Below are positions 47,901 to 62,900 of a stretch of 64,000 bases of DNA, in pieces. The stretch spans positions 248,001 through 312,000 of the forward strand of contig NZ_FMZH01000003.1 of assembly GCF_900101435.1 (NCBI RefSeq), read 5' to 3'. Origin of the DNA: Pedobacter soli (GTDB lineage Bacteria > Bacteroidota > Bacteroidia > Sphingobacteriales > Sphingobacteriaceae). The notes beneath the pieces were generated by a model that had not been told where the DNA came from, made no database searches, and saw only the letters and a list, made by a program, of their open reading frames with translations. Both the position numbers and the translations under genes were made by a program. Within the stretch, counting starts at the first letter, position 1, and each line of letters starts with the position of its first letter.

Positions 47901-50900
47901 TGTTACCACAACCTCGCCTAAAGCCTTCGAATCGGTATTTAAAACAACATTAATTACATTTGAGCTGCTGATTGGCCTTGTTTGAGCGGCAAATCCAATT
48001 GAAGAGAACTCAAGTACTTTGGCTGATGAGGAGACTTTGATGGAGAATTTTCCATTCGAATCGGTAGAGGTACCACCAGCGGCACCCTGGATTTTTACGC
48101 TTACTCCAGGAATTGGCAGTTTATCGTCAGCAGACGTAACTGTCCCTGTGATTGTTCGATCCTGTGCCATTGCGTTTACCGCAAAAAACAGGACAATGAA
48201 CAAACTCTGTAGAAGTTTTTTCATAGTAGAAATAGGTTAGTTAATGTGTAAAATAATACTCTAAATTAGAGTTAGTTAGCTCCACAAGCAAATTAATTTT
48301 AACTTTTTTTAACTAATCCTGTCCTAAATACACCCCAAGGCCTATTTTATAAGCGTAACTTTTTTGTTAACTAACAATTTAGGAATTTCTTTTGAAGAAA
48401 TAACCGTAGGTTAATAACTACAGAAAATGATGTTACCGTAAAGGGTTTTGCCTCCTTCCCAAAAGTTCCTGAAAAGTGGGTCGTTTGCCAGGTAAACAAC
48501 CTGCCCCCGGCCAAAATCCTGCACCCCAATCAGCAAACCTGTTTTCAGTTCTTCTCTTGCTTTTTTGCCAACAATCCCCGCCATTAAACTTTTTTCGTTA
48601 ACCAGACCTACATTCCAGCCTTTAGCAAAGGGTTCGTATATTTTCCGGTCTGTTTTTAAGCTGTAATATGTTTTTCCGATACCGTACGAAAAAGGGTGAG
48701 AAGCATCGAGGTTAATTTTATAAATGGCACCCGGTATGGTGGTTTCAAAATCATCGCGGTCTTTATCCTTAAAAAGCAGTTTATTGGCATCTGGTTTTTC
48801 ATCTTTCTTCACTGCAGCTTCTTTCTTTTTAATGTCAAAACCTTTTTTATCGAAAACACTTTCGATAGCATCTTCCATCAAAATCAATTTTCCTCCCTTG
48901 TTTAACCATGCCGTTAAGCCATCACCTATAAAAGGTGCGTAGCTACCATCTGGTAGAATCAGTATATTAACCTTGTTGATATCTAGATTGTTGATATCTC
49001 TGGCATTAATAATACTGGGCGAGAGATTTAAATCATGCTCCAGGTAGAACCAGGCTTCACCAAATGCGAGAGAGGAAACCTCCATACCCGATACTATAGC
49101 AATTTTAGGTTGTCTTAATAATGGATAAACATTGGAACCAAAATCTTTGCCTTTCTCTACAAAGCCACTCGAAACCGCCTGGATGGGCTTATCTAATTTC
49201 TTTGCAATTGCAGCTATCTTATCTTTTACCCCTCTGGCCAGTTTTTCATTCTCAGCCCTGAGTACAATCAGCGTACCGGCAGGGTAATCTTTTCCGTTTA
49301 CCGAAAAGGGCTGATCGGCCTGCCTCACTTTAATATTTTCCTTTTGCAAAGCAATCAACACCTGCGCATCCTCGCTTGTTCCCCAGTTAAACAGCCAGGC
49401 CAATGGCTTATCTACCTCGTTACTGGCTATTTTAGGTTCTTCGAGGGTAGCAAATTTACCTTTTATGTTTTCTTTACTGGCGTAAGCTTTTAATCCATAG
49501 ATATAAGGAAGCGCCCAGGCGGTAATATCGTAGGTATTAGAGTCGGTTACAACGGTATGCGGCTCTAACAGTACATTCGCCAAAACGGCCCGCGATTGCA
49601 GCACACTCACAATTAAATCATTCCGCCCAACTGAAAAATTTTCCTCCTTTTGGCTGTCGTAATCGTAACCACGACCTTGTTTATCTCCTCCAAAAGCAAA
49701 TTCGATCTTGTTTTTACTTAGCAATTCGGCTAGCTTTTTTAAGCGCGACAAGTTGCTTGCCTTTATAATATAGCTTTTATAAATACCTGGCGCATTGCTC
49801 AACCCTTGCTGAAAATATTTTTTATACTCTTCCAAAAGTTTATTGTGGCTTAAAGCGGTTACTTCGAGAGTTGAAATACCCGTTGTAAAGTGATGGGCAA
49901 TACGATCTTTTAAGGTTAATGTATCACCATCGTTGGTTACCACCGATAAACCTGCCCTGATACCCCCTTGCTCATACGTCATCCCGATTGATCCATTATA
50001 CAGCGGATAGGTATCACCGTAAGAAGGGTAGAGCAGATCGAAACGCTCTTTAGTAAAATATTGCCAGCCTTCGGCGTCGAAATATTTAGCATTATTTTTC
50101 CCTACAACCACCTGAAAACTTTTTTGCCAGGGTGTAATATCCTGATGTACAGGCTCTGCTGCCGGCGCAAAATAATAAGGTTCGTTATAGCTTTGCTCGT
50201 GAAAGTCGACGTGCACCTGAGGCATCCATTGGCTGTATAAAGCCAGCCTTTGCTGACTTTCTATCTGTGTTTGCCAGGCCCAATCGCGGTTTAAATCAAA
50301 ATAATAATGATTGGGTCGACCGCCTGGCCAGGGCTCCATGTGCTCGCGTGATGAAGGATCGGAATTAGGTGTTTTGCCCACTACGCTATTAAAATAATTC
50401 ACATAGCGGTCGCGCCCATCAGGATTTAAGCAGGGATCAATCACTACCACAGTATTTTTTAGCCACTCATTAGCAGGCTTATAAGTATCTGATGCCAAGG
50501 TGTACAGCATCTTCAAAGCTGTTTCGGTAGAGCTGGCCTCGTTTCCATGCACATTATAACTCAGCCAAAGGATTGCTGGTTGCCGGGCTAAATCAACATT
50601 GGTATTGGTTCCGGTACTCAGTTTAAGGTTATTATTTCTAATTTGTTCTAACTGGCTGATATTTTCAGGTGCCGAAACAATGGCTACCAGTAATGGCCTG
50701 CCTTCGTTAGTTTTGCCATATTCAATTAATTTTACATTTTTTGGAGAAGCCGCAGCAATCTGCCTGAAATAATCGGCCACTTTGTGGTGCGGGGTAAAGC
50801 GTGTGCCAAGTTCGTAGCCCAGAAAATCATCAGGAGTTTTCAGCTGGGCCTGTACTAAAAAAATAGAGCTCAGCAAGATCAGGCAGAACGTTAGCAGTCT

Positions 50901-53900
50901 TTTCATGCGAAAATAATTTTACCTAATGTACTAATTTTGTTTTTTGTTGTTGCTAAAGCTTAATTTTACATCACATTTTTTTACGACCACATGATTACAA
51001 CCGAAAAACTATACGACCACTATCTGCAAAATCCCGTTATTTCTACCGATACAAGAAACATTACACCCGGTTGTATATTTTTTGCGTTGAAAGGTGATCT
51101 TTTTAATGCGAACGAATTTGCCCATCAGGCCATTGAAAAAGGAGCAGCTTACGCGGTAATTGATGAAGAAAAGTATGCAGAAAATACACAATGCTTACTG
51201 GTAGATGATGTATTAGCCACTTTGCAGGATCTGGCTCGCTACCACCGCAAACAGTTAAATATTCCAGTTATAGGTTTAACTGGCAGCAACGGCAAAACCA
51301 CCAGTAAAGAATTGGTAAACGCTGTACTGGCCGAACGTTACAAAACCTTTGCCACTTTTGGCAACCTGAATAACCACATTGGTGTTCCTTTATCCATATT
51401 AGCCATTACCGCTGATGTGCAGATTGCAGTGATAGAGATGGGAGCCAACCACCAGAAAGAAATTGAACTGCTTTGCACTATTGCCCAGCCTACACATGGT
51501 ATTATTACCAATGTTGGTATGGCCCATTTAGATGGTTTTGGTGGCTTTGAAGGGGTAAAAAAAGGAAAAGCAGAGCTTTATGCTTACCTGAAAGCAACCA
51601 ATGGCTATACTTTTATTAACCGGAACAATGCTTATCTGCTCGAAATGAGTGCTAACGCAGGCTTAAATAAACTGATATATTACGGAACAGAAAATGGCAA
51701 CACCATTAAAGGCACGCTAAAGAGCAGCGATCCTTTTATTGAGGTAACATGGACTAACCATGAGGCTGAATCGACTGTTAAAACCAATTTAACAGGCAGT
51801 TACAATTTCGAAAACATACTTGCAGCCATCTGCATTGGCGATTTCTTCGACATGAATCCCGAAGAAATTAATGCCGGTTTAGCCAACTATCAACCCAAAA
51901 ATAACCGGTCGCAATTAACCAAAACCGAAAAAAACACGGTAATCTGCGATTTTTACAATGCCAATCCCAGCAGTATGACTGCCGCTTTAAACAATATTTC
52001 AGTTTTATCGGCCGGAAAAAAGACAGCTATTTTGGGTGACATGTTTGAGCTTGGCCCCGAATCGCCAACCCAGCACGAGCTGATTGTTAACCAGGCACAG
52101 GAAAGCGGATTAGATCAACTGATTTTTATCGGCAAATATTTCTATGCCTTTAAAGACCAGGTTAATGGTCTGTTTTTTGAAACACCTGCTGAAGCGGCAG
52201 ATTACTTGCAACAAAATCCAATTCAGGATCATCTGGTATTGTTAAAAGGATCGAGGGGGATGAAGCTGGAGAATTTGTTGCAGTATATTTAGCCGTGAAT
52301 ATGAATAGCGAACATATAACTTAGAGAGCTAACCGATGGCTGTTTCATTAAGTACTTAAAAGAGGTGCTGAAATAAATTCAGCATGACGAAAAAATTAGC
52401 CTATACCTCGCGTTATTGCACCTGCTCAATCGCAAGCCCTACATCGCTCACTTCTAACAACGGGTTATCGCGCATATTCTGCTCAATTTCGATGTCAAAC
52501 TTCCCGTTGCGGGGAAAATGGTAATTGGTGAGCATAGGTAAGGTATAGCTGAATATATTGCCTGAACCACTTCCCAGCCATTCGCCATCATTTTTGGCCA
52601 GTTTGTATTGGTAACGCTTGGTTACCACCTGTTTCCCGTCTTTAAAGTGCGCCAAAATGAAAATATTGGCATACTTGTAATCGGCAGTATGCCTTAGTTT
52701 GAAATAAATATTATAACCTTTGGTGTAATCCTTAATTTCAAACGGTGTTGAAATATGGTTACGATAGGTCCAGCGTCGGTCCGCCAGCTCAACATTGCTA
52801 TCGATAACAGTACCGCTGGTACAACTCGCCAATAACGATACCATTGCACAAAAACCGAATACCAGGAAGTTTATTTTATTCGGCAGCAGGTTTATTTTCT
52901 GAACCATTGTTATTGTTTCGGCGGTTATTGTTTTTCCTACGATTATTTCTGTTCTTGTTTTTGCTCGCTTCAGGCTTTTCTCCCTGCACTGCATTTCCTT
53001 CTGCTTTAACAACTGGTTTTTGCCCCTGGGGCTGTTGCTGCTGTTGCTTAGGTTTGTTGTTTTGAGGCTTTGGTCCGTTAACATGTGCTGGTTTTGGCAC
53101 AGCCTGCTGTGGGCTTTGACCTTTTGGTGCAGCATTTTGTTGCTGTTTCTGGTTTTGCTGCTGCTTTCCGCCTTGTTGCTGCTTTTGTCCACCTTGCTGT
53201 TGAGGCCTGTTATTATTAGGCTGAGGGCTTTTCTCGCCAGCAGGTACTCTATCGCGATTATTCTTTTGGTTGTTACGGTTGTTCTTCTGATTATTGTTGC
53301 GATTGTTTTTACCACGCGAACGTTCATCCAAGCGCGTTAAACTATCCTGACCAACCACGTTTTCGTAGTCGAACGATTTTTCTACCACAACCGGAGCTGC
53401 AATCTGGATGGCATCCTCTTTCAGATTCGGCACCTTTTTACCAGCTTTGTTTAAAGCCATGATTTCTTTTACGCGCGCCGCCTTAACCGGAATCCAGTTT
53501 TCATCGCCCTGGTAGCTAAACCACATTATTTTTTTAAAAATATCGGTTTTCTGGTGGCGTGCATAACCGGCTTCGGTATCTAAATTTTCGATTTTATCCG
53601 GAATATCTTTCAAGGCATCCAGATAGGTATCGAGCTCGTAGTTTAAGCAACATTTTAATTTACCACACTGGCCCGCCAGTTTTAAGGTATTAAGCGACAG
53701 ATTTTGATAACGTGCCGCTGCTGTAGAAACGGTTTTAAAATTGGTTAACCAGGTAGAGCAGCACAATTCGCGGCCGCAAGACCCAATCCCACCTAAACGG
53801 CCGGCTTCCTGGCGCATCCCAATCTGGCGCATTTCAATCCTGATCCGGAAACTTTCAGCCATTTTTTTAATCAGCTCACGAAAATCCACACGGCCATCGG

Positions 53901-56900
53901 CAGTATAAAAAAACGTAGCTTTGGTTTTATCGGCCTGATAGTCTACATCGCTTATTTTCATCTGCAAACGGAGGTCGAGCGCCAGTTTACGGGCCTTGTG
54001 CATGGTTTCCCATTCCATCCCTTTTGCAGCATTCCATTTTTCTACATCGGCATCGGTAGCTTTTCGGTAAATTTTCTTTACTACCTGATCAACGCTGGTT
54101 TTACGGCGCTTCATTTGTATGCGCACCAATTCGCCTGTAAGCGAAACATGGCCTACATCAAAGCCTCCTGTTGGGCCTTCAACGGCTACCAATTCGCCTA
54201 TTTCGAGGTAAATGTTATCGCTGTTTAAGAAAAACTCTTTACGTGAACCTTTAAATTTGATTTCGGTAACCTGAAAAGGTTTATAATTAGCTGGCATATC
54301 CAGGTTGGATAGCCAATCGTGTACTTCCATTGTCTGGCAACCACCGGTGCCGCATGAGCCATTACTCTTGCATCCATTAGGGGTGCAACCACCACCTGTT
54401 GAACAACTTCCACATCCCATATTAATTGTATATATATTGAGTCCCCGCAGGGAGCGTTTTAAACTTGATAATTTTTACCAGTTGTAAAGATACATCTAAA
54501 AACAGAATTTTCGGATTTGCGTTTCTTTCAATGTGGTAATGTGCTTTTTCCAGCTCGCCAATTATGGCCTCAGCCATCGGTAGCGTAAGCACGTGCATAC
54601 TTAATTTTTTAGCCGTTTCGAAGGTTAATGGCGGTAATTTTACCAGTTCTTCGGCTCCGCTTAAAATCAAACAGCATTCGCGCAAATAATTTACGCCATA
54701 CTTTAAAAAATTCTTTTGGTTTTCCCGTCCCCACTTGGCCGCCTCATCGGTAAAGTTAATCAGGTCGGGCACTTTATTGCCAAATCCCATTCTTAACCAG
54801 GCCGTAAATGTACCTGAGCTATCGTTTTGGGTATCGGCCGCCAGTGCCTTGGCTTCAATTAAATTACCATCCGCCAGAAAAGCATAATCGGTGGCCTGGT
54901 GTTCGGTTAAACCACTGCTATGTAATAAATATCCGGTAACCTCTTCTGCAGTAAGTTTCGGTATTTTAACAATCTGTGTTCTGGATAAAATGGTAGTTAA
55001 AATCTGATCCTGACTTTGAGCAATGAGAATAAAAAGTGTATTGGCTGGTGGTTCTTCAATCAGTTTTAACAAAGCGTTGCCAGCCTTATCCAAATATTCG
55101 GGCAGCCACATAATTAAAACTTTGGTTTCGGCCTCGAAGGCTTTAAAGCTTAGTTTTTTAATAATATCGTGGCATTCGGCAATGTTGATATTGGCCTGTT
55201 TATTGGCTGCATCCAGCTTAGAGCGCCAGATATCCATATCGAAATAAGGATCGCCCAATACCATATTGCGCCATTCATCCAGCACATCAACAGCTGTTTT
55301 TACACTAGCAGAAGCAAAGAAAGGATAAGAAAAATGCAGATCGGGGTGAATTAACCGCTCGTACTTCCTACAGCTTGAGCATTCGCCACAGCTATCTGTT
55401 TCGCCTCTATCCAAACAATTAATGTATTGCGCATAGGCAATGGCCAGAGGCACAGCACCAGAACCCGCAGGCGACAAAAACAACTGCGCATGGCTAATGC
55501 GGTTTTCCTTAACCGTTTGCACCAATTGTTGCTTCACTCTTTCCTGTCCTATGATTTCTTTAAACTGCATTTGGTGCAAAATAAGAAATAGATATGAGAT
55601 TCGCACATTCGTAATTACGATCTTACCTTAGAAGTACATACTTTGCCCAAAAACCACGCGATTATCGATTATTTCAAAAACCTTACCTTTGGACTTTATT
55701 TTTTTAAACGGCGCAAAACGCATAACAACTTATGGCCCGAATTTTAGCTTTTGATTATGGTACCAAGCGCATCGGCATAGCCGTAACAGATCCTTTGCAG
55801 ATTATTGCAACCGGTTTGGATACCGTTCACCCCAAAGATGTGATTGAATACCTCAAAAAATACCTGCTTACTGAACAGGTAGAAGCTTTTGTAATCGGCG
55901 ACCCTAAGCAAATGGATGGCACGCCTTCTGATTCGGCACAATATGTAAAAGGCTTTGCCACGCTTTTGAAAAAGTCGTTCCCAGATATTCCAAGGCACTG
56001 GGTTGATGAACGTTTTACCTCTAAAATGGCGCACCAGGCCATTATGCAAAGTGGGCTAAAAAAACAAGACCGCCGCGACAAAGAAAGGGTAGATACCATT
56101 GCCGCTACTATTATTTTACAATATTTTATGGAAACCAACCGTTTATAACCAACACATGAGCCTGATAAACGACGATTTACAAGATTTACTATTGGCCTAT
56201 TGCGAGCCTGAAAACGAGTTGCTACAGCATATAGACCGTGAAACCAATTTGAAAGTTTTAATGCCACGAATGATTTCCGGCCACTACCAGGGCAGGGTTT
56301 TGAGTATGCTCAGTAAAATGGTTTCGCCAAGAAGGATTTTGGAAATCGGCACATTTACCGGCTACGCCACCCTTTGTCTGGCTGAAGGTTTAACCCCCGA
56401 CGGAATTTTATACACATTGGATATTAATCTGGAACTGGAGGATATGGTGCGCAGCAATTTTGCGAAATCGAAATATAACGATCAGATTAACTACATTTTG
56501 GGCGATGCCAATGCCACTATAAATGATTTAGACGAAGTTTTCGACATTGTTTTTATCGATGCCGATAAGAAAAATAATGGCACCTACTACGACCTTATTT
56601 TTGACCGCGTACGCCCTGGCGGAATAATCATTGTGGATAACGTGCTGTGGAGTGGAAAAGTACTTCAGGAGAAACAAGACAAGGACACCAGAAATATTAC
56701 TAGTTTTAATGATAAAATAGCTGATGATAAGCGGGTTGAGAAATTAATATTACCCGTTAGAGATGGTTTGTTTGTGATCAGGAAATTAGTTTAATTGTAT
56801 AAACTGTTTAAATCGGTTAATTGATTTGGCAACTCCGGTTAACCAATTAAACGATTAACCGCTTAACCAAAAAAGAAAATGAAAAGAGTTTTTACTTTCT

Positions 56901-59900
56901 GTTTGCTTCTTTTAATAGCAATTATTTCCAGGGCTCAAGATACAGACGAGTATATTGCAGAGCATGTAGAATATGCACAGGATTTAATGCGCGACCATAA
57001 AATTCCGGCCAGCATTATCTTAGCAGTTGCCATACACGAATCGGCTTCGGGGAACAGTAAAATTGCACAACACCTCAACAATCACTTTGGTGTAAAAGGC
57101 CCTAACAACAATGCCGAAATCCGTTCTTCATACCGCGATTATTTAAATGCCGATGAATCTTACAGTCATTTTGTTGAGATTATGGAAACCCGGGAGCCTT
57201 TTAACAACCTTTTTGCCAAATACGATCAGTACGATTACAAAGGCTGGGCATACGGAATCAGAAGCTGTGGTTATGCCCGCAGCCGGAGCTGGGCTTCACA
57301 GGTGATCGGGCTGATTAAAAAATATGAACTTTACCAGTACGATGAGCGGCCTGAAGGTTATGAAGAACCCGTTTATGCCAGCCCGGTACGTCACCGCAAA
57401 AGAACCGCAGCCCGATCTAAAATCTATACTGTTAAAGCAGGTGATAACCTAAGTGTAATTGCGAAAAAGAAAGGCACCACCGTTAAAGCGCTGATGCAGA
57501 AAAACGGCATGAAAAAAGTAAACTTAAAACCAGGACAGAAGCTCAAGTTTTGAGTTGGCAATTAATAAGCAATAACCAAAATACAATGACCAGGCTTGAG
57601 CAACCGGTCAAACAATTCAACAATGGCCAATTAGTGTATGGCGTTTGCTATAACAATTTAACAATACAATTAACCGATTTAAACAATAAACATTACCATC
57701 CCTATGCGTTCAGCCAACCATCTTCTCATTATAGCGGCAATCCTTGTTTTTTTTAGCTCGTGTGGCACCAGAAAATTTTCGAAAAACAATAAACAAATCG
57801 AAAAAGAGGCCAATAAAGCGAACAACAACAATTACAAAAGCTATAACACGCTAAGTTACATCGACGAATTTAAAGGAGTTGCCATAGAGGAAATGAATGC
57901 GGCGGGTATTCCGGCCAGTATTACGCTGGCGCAGGGCATCCTGGAGTCGGGTAGTGGAAACAGCGATCTGGCCAAATATGCCAATAACCACTTCGGTATT
58001 AAATGTACATCAGAATGGAAAGGCAAGAACTATTTCCGCGATGATGACCAGAAAAACGACTGTTTCAGGGTTTATAAAGATGCCCGCGAATCTTTTAGGG
58101 ACCATTCGGAATTTTTAAAGCGCAAGCGGTACAGCTTTCTTTTTCAACTGGATAAAAATGACTATAAAAGTTGGGCGCAAGGTTTAAAAACAGCTGGTTA
58201 TGCCACGAATCCCCGCTATCCTGATTTATTAATCAACACCATCGAAAAGTATCAGTTATACCAATACGATCAATCGGAAACCGAAAAGCAGAAAATTGCC
58301 CGTGAAGATCGGGTATTTACCGAAATCAATAAAAATATTCCACAGGAAAAAGCCAAATTTACACCAGTTGAAACGCCTCCTGCTGGTGCCAAGCCTGTTT
58401 TAGCCGATGGAACTTATACTGTTGTAAAAGGCGATACTTTGTATAATATTGCAAAACGTTTTAACTTAACCGTCGATCAGCTAAAAATGCTGAACGAAAT
58501 GAGTACCGATGGCATTAAACTGGGCCAGGTACTTAAGGTTAAATAATGTTAAGTACAAGCCTGGCCTGCCAGATATTTGTAGTTTTGTAATCTGATGAAA
58601 TTTTTTGTTATCCTTCTTCTGGCTTTTGGCTTCAGTAACGCGCTTTATGCACAAACCAAACCTGTGCAGGGCATTGTTATTGATAAAGAAACCAAACAAC
58701 GATTAGCAAAGGTGTACATTTACAACATCCGCACGGGCGATGGCCTGTACAACAATACCAAAGGAGAGTTTAGCACCTTTGCCATTCCTGGCGATACCCT
58801 TGTTGCAGCTTTATCGGGTTACGGCGTAGATACTATGGTTTTTAAAGGCCAAACGGCAGCCTATTTTCAGCTTAAATCGCTGGGAATACGTTTACGTGAT
58901 GTGGTTATCCAGCAGAAACGCCTGAGCCCGCAGCAACTGTACGAAAAAAATGTGCAGGAGTACCGTTATCAAACCATGAAAGGCAGCAGCAAAGATCTGC
59001 TTAATTTAGGAAACGGTGGGGTAGGTTTAGGTATTGATGCCATTTATAACCTTTTAAGCAGGCAGGGTAGGAATGCCCGTCACCTGCAAAAAATCCTCGA
59101 AAAAGATTACCGCGAAGATTTGATCGATTTCCGTTTTAATGCCAATCTGGTACAGCAGGTACTGGGTATTAAAGCCGACGAACTTACCGATTTCATGCAG
59201 CAGTACCGCCCAACCTATCAGTTTGTGCTCGATGCAGATGATTATGCCTTTAATATGTTTATCCGCAATGCCTACCGCAGTTATCGCTTAAACCCTAAGG
59301 CCCTGCAGTTACCTCCGCTGCCCAAAATAACCATCGAGAAGCTGTGAAAGCGCCCATCTTCATCGTTAAAAAGCTGCCGGCTGCCGGCATGGCCCTGTTT
59401 CCATTCATACTGGTAAAATCGGCTGGGCTTAAAAACGATGCCATCATCATTAACCACGAAAAAATCCATCTGCGCCAGCAACTCGAATTACTTATTCTGC
59501 CTTTTTACATCCTCTACCTGCTCAACTATTTCGCAAACCTGTTTAAATACCGAAACCACCATTTGGCCTACCGTAACATCATTTTTGAAAAAGAAGCTTA
59601 CAACCATGAGCACAATCTGCATTACCTTAAAAAAGGCAGCTGGTATGGCTGGTTAAAAAAAATATGAAACGGCTGTTTTAGTGGCAAATACACTTGTCAT
59701 CCTGACAATCATTTTGTTAAATGCTTTTTATCTCTAAAAATTTTGTTTTTCTTTGTAGGTAATGAAGAACTTTTTAGCTGCCATAGCCCTTATTCTAAGT
59801 CTCTGCTCTACACAATTATATGCTCAGGAAATTGACACGATTCCGATCAATACCAAAGACCTGAACATAAAATTAAAACGCAGTCCGCTGCCAAGCAGAC

Positions 59901-62900
59901 AAGGGCCGCTAAACTTCGAACCCGTAAAAATTAAACCCCTTATTGTTAACGCCAAAATAAGTTACTGGAAAACCAGAACCAACATTGGTATTAACCTTAA
60001 CCAGGCGCAGTTTAGCGATAACTGGAAGGGTGGGGGTACGAACTCTATTGCAGTGGGCGGTTTATTGAACTGGAAAGCTGAGTATAACAAAAACAGCTAT
60101 AGTTATGTGAGCGAAGTAGTTTTGCAATACGGTAAGATTAAAAACAAAGATCAGCTGCAAAAGAAAACCAACGACCGTATTTTCTGGGATAATAAAGCAT
60201 CGTTTCAATTGTCGAAAAGCTGGTATTTCTTCGGATCAATCAGTTTTGAATCTCAATTTGACAGAGGCTTCCGCTATTACAGAGACGGTCAGGGAGAAGA
60301 GCAAAAAGTTTTGATTTCGAGATTCATGGCTCCAGGTTATTTAACAGAATCAGTCGGTTTTGAATACAAACCGGTAAAGTATTTTTCTACCCGTATTGGT
60401 ACAGGTACCGCCCGTCAAACTTTTGTTCTTGACTCAATGGTATACGATGGTAAAAAAGAAGTGTATGCAGTAGAAAAAGGTAAAAAATTTAAAAATGAAC
60501 TGGCTTTCCAGATTGTAAGTGCATTTGATAAAGATATTTTCACCAATACCAATTTGAAAGCCAGATACGCCATGTTTATTCCTTATAAGGATTTTAAGGC
60601 AAGTAAAATTGATCATAGGCTGGATGTTGCTTTAACAGCAAAAATAAACCGCTTTATGAACACCAGTTTAACTGGCGTATTGTTATTTGACGATGATACC
60701 GGTACCAATAAAATCCAGGCCAGTCAAACCCTGGCACTTGGCTTTGCCTTTACCTTTCCGAGGTAATTGGATATAAAATAAGAAGACCACAGTTTGCGCC
60801 GTGGTCTTTTTACATTTCCCTCAATAATTTTTTAAGCTCCGCCGCCAACCTTACCTATTTCCCAATAGGGCATGGTAATGATCTGGCTAAAGCGCACACC
60901 ACGTTGTTTAAGGTATTTTTTAAACTGCTGTACGGATTTTGCTCTTCCGGTGAGGTAAAAAGTAGCATTTTGCCACATTTCCCAGCACAGTGGATGCATA
61001 TTGTCCATCCAGGTAATGGCATTTTTAGCCGGAGCATTCAAATCGGAGGGTACAACATCGATTAACAGGTTAATTTGATCAACCGAATCGAAGTTTTCTT
61101 CCTGCAATTCCAATACCCCGAAATATTCTACATCCTCATCTACAGCTTTTTTTCCCAGCGATTCGTATAGCCCCATGCTTGTTTCATCGCCAAAAAAGAA
61201 ATGCTGATTAGACGCTTCATTATATTTTACCCTTGCGCGGTCGGCAATTAGTTTTAAATGATCGCCTTTTTGGATATTTGCCGCAAAATTATAGCCCGGT
61301 CCTTGCTGGTTTAAATAAAAAATAACCTCGCAGGTATCTGCTTCCCGATCGAAAGCCGATAAAGTATAGTGGCGGTACTCGTTGGCATTTACCCTAAAAA
61401 GCACCTCGTTGCCCGGTATAAATTTCGCGTCGAAAAAATCGCCTTTAAAGCTGATACATTTCAGGTTGCTGCTGAGCATTTTCGTTTCTACAACTTCAAC
61501 AGCGTATATTTTGTTGCTGATCACCTTTTCCATTGTGTTGACCAGCCATGATGGTAACTTAGGCATCGTATTAATTTGTTTAGTAACTTTGAGCAAAAAT
61601 AGTTGTCCAATAAATAGGTCTTTTTATATCAAAAGGATTAAAATTTATACCAAAAGGATTTTATGGCCTTAAATATTTACGATGACGACAATATCCATTA
61701 CATTGTTGGCAACAAATTCGACGATATTGCATTTAACCAGGCGCTGGTAACCGAAAAAAGGGAGAAATATAGCTTCCCTTTTGGCGATGCCGAGATTGTG
61801 CAGGTATCTTTTGCCGGAATTTACATTGTTTATGGCGATATGGTAGTTAAAAAGAACCGCTTGCGGATTAAATCTTTTGACGAACCCGAATTGGTAGAGC
61901 TACATTTTTCGCTTACCGGTGGAGGAATTATGGAAAACTACCTCACCAATAAACGACTGGATATTAAAGCCAACCAACACAATATTATTTACAGTCCCGA
62001 TTTTGATGGTATGGCCGAATTCCCAACTTATGGGCCGTTCAAATTCTTTGAAGTTCATTTCCAGCGCGAGCAGTTTGTTAATTTAACCAGCGAAAGTGGC
62101 ACACTGCTTAAAAGTTTTGCAGAGAACATCATGAACAATCATTCGGTAGAAATATCAGCCGAAAACCTCCCCATCAGTTTGGCCATGCATAGCTGCATTA
62201 ACGATATTATGGCTTGTGAGTTTACTGGTGGCTTAAAATTACTTTTCCTGCAATCGAAATGCCTTGAACTTTTGGCTTTACAGGCTCAGGCTTTCGAACT
62301 GGCGGCTAAGAAAGTCGAAAAAACAGGCTTAAAATCGGCCTACGATAAGGAACGGATTTACTATGCACGCGAATACTTACTGGCCAATGCCTGTACGCCT
62401 CCATCTTTAACAGAACTGGCAAAAGCGGCAGGAATAAATGAGTTTAAGTTAAAGCAGGGATTTAAGGAAACTTTTGGCAATACGGTTTTCGGCTACCTGA
62501 GCGATTATAGGCTGATGAAAGCCAAAGAGCTTTTGGCCGATAAACAGGTGGACATCAAAAACATTTCAAACGATTTGGGCTACTCGTCTGTACAGCATTT
62601 TAACAAGGCTTTCAGCAAAAAATTTGGTATCAGCCCGGGTAAGGCGAGGCTATAATATTTGCGATGGGTTTAAACCTATGGCAACTAGTTTTTCCGTTTT
62701 TTCTTCAGATCTAAATAATCAACGTAATACAAAACCTTAACCGACAGGCTATTATTTTGTGGAGCATCTAAAATCTTGCCCAGATTTTTATTGTAACGCT
62801 GCGTATAAAAAGTATCGTAAGTTTCGGCGGCATCTTTATACGAAACAGAAAGTGTACTACCCGGAGCAAACTGCCAGGTATAAATTAAATCGATATTAAA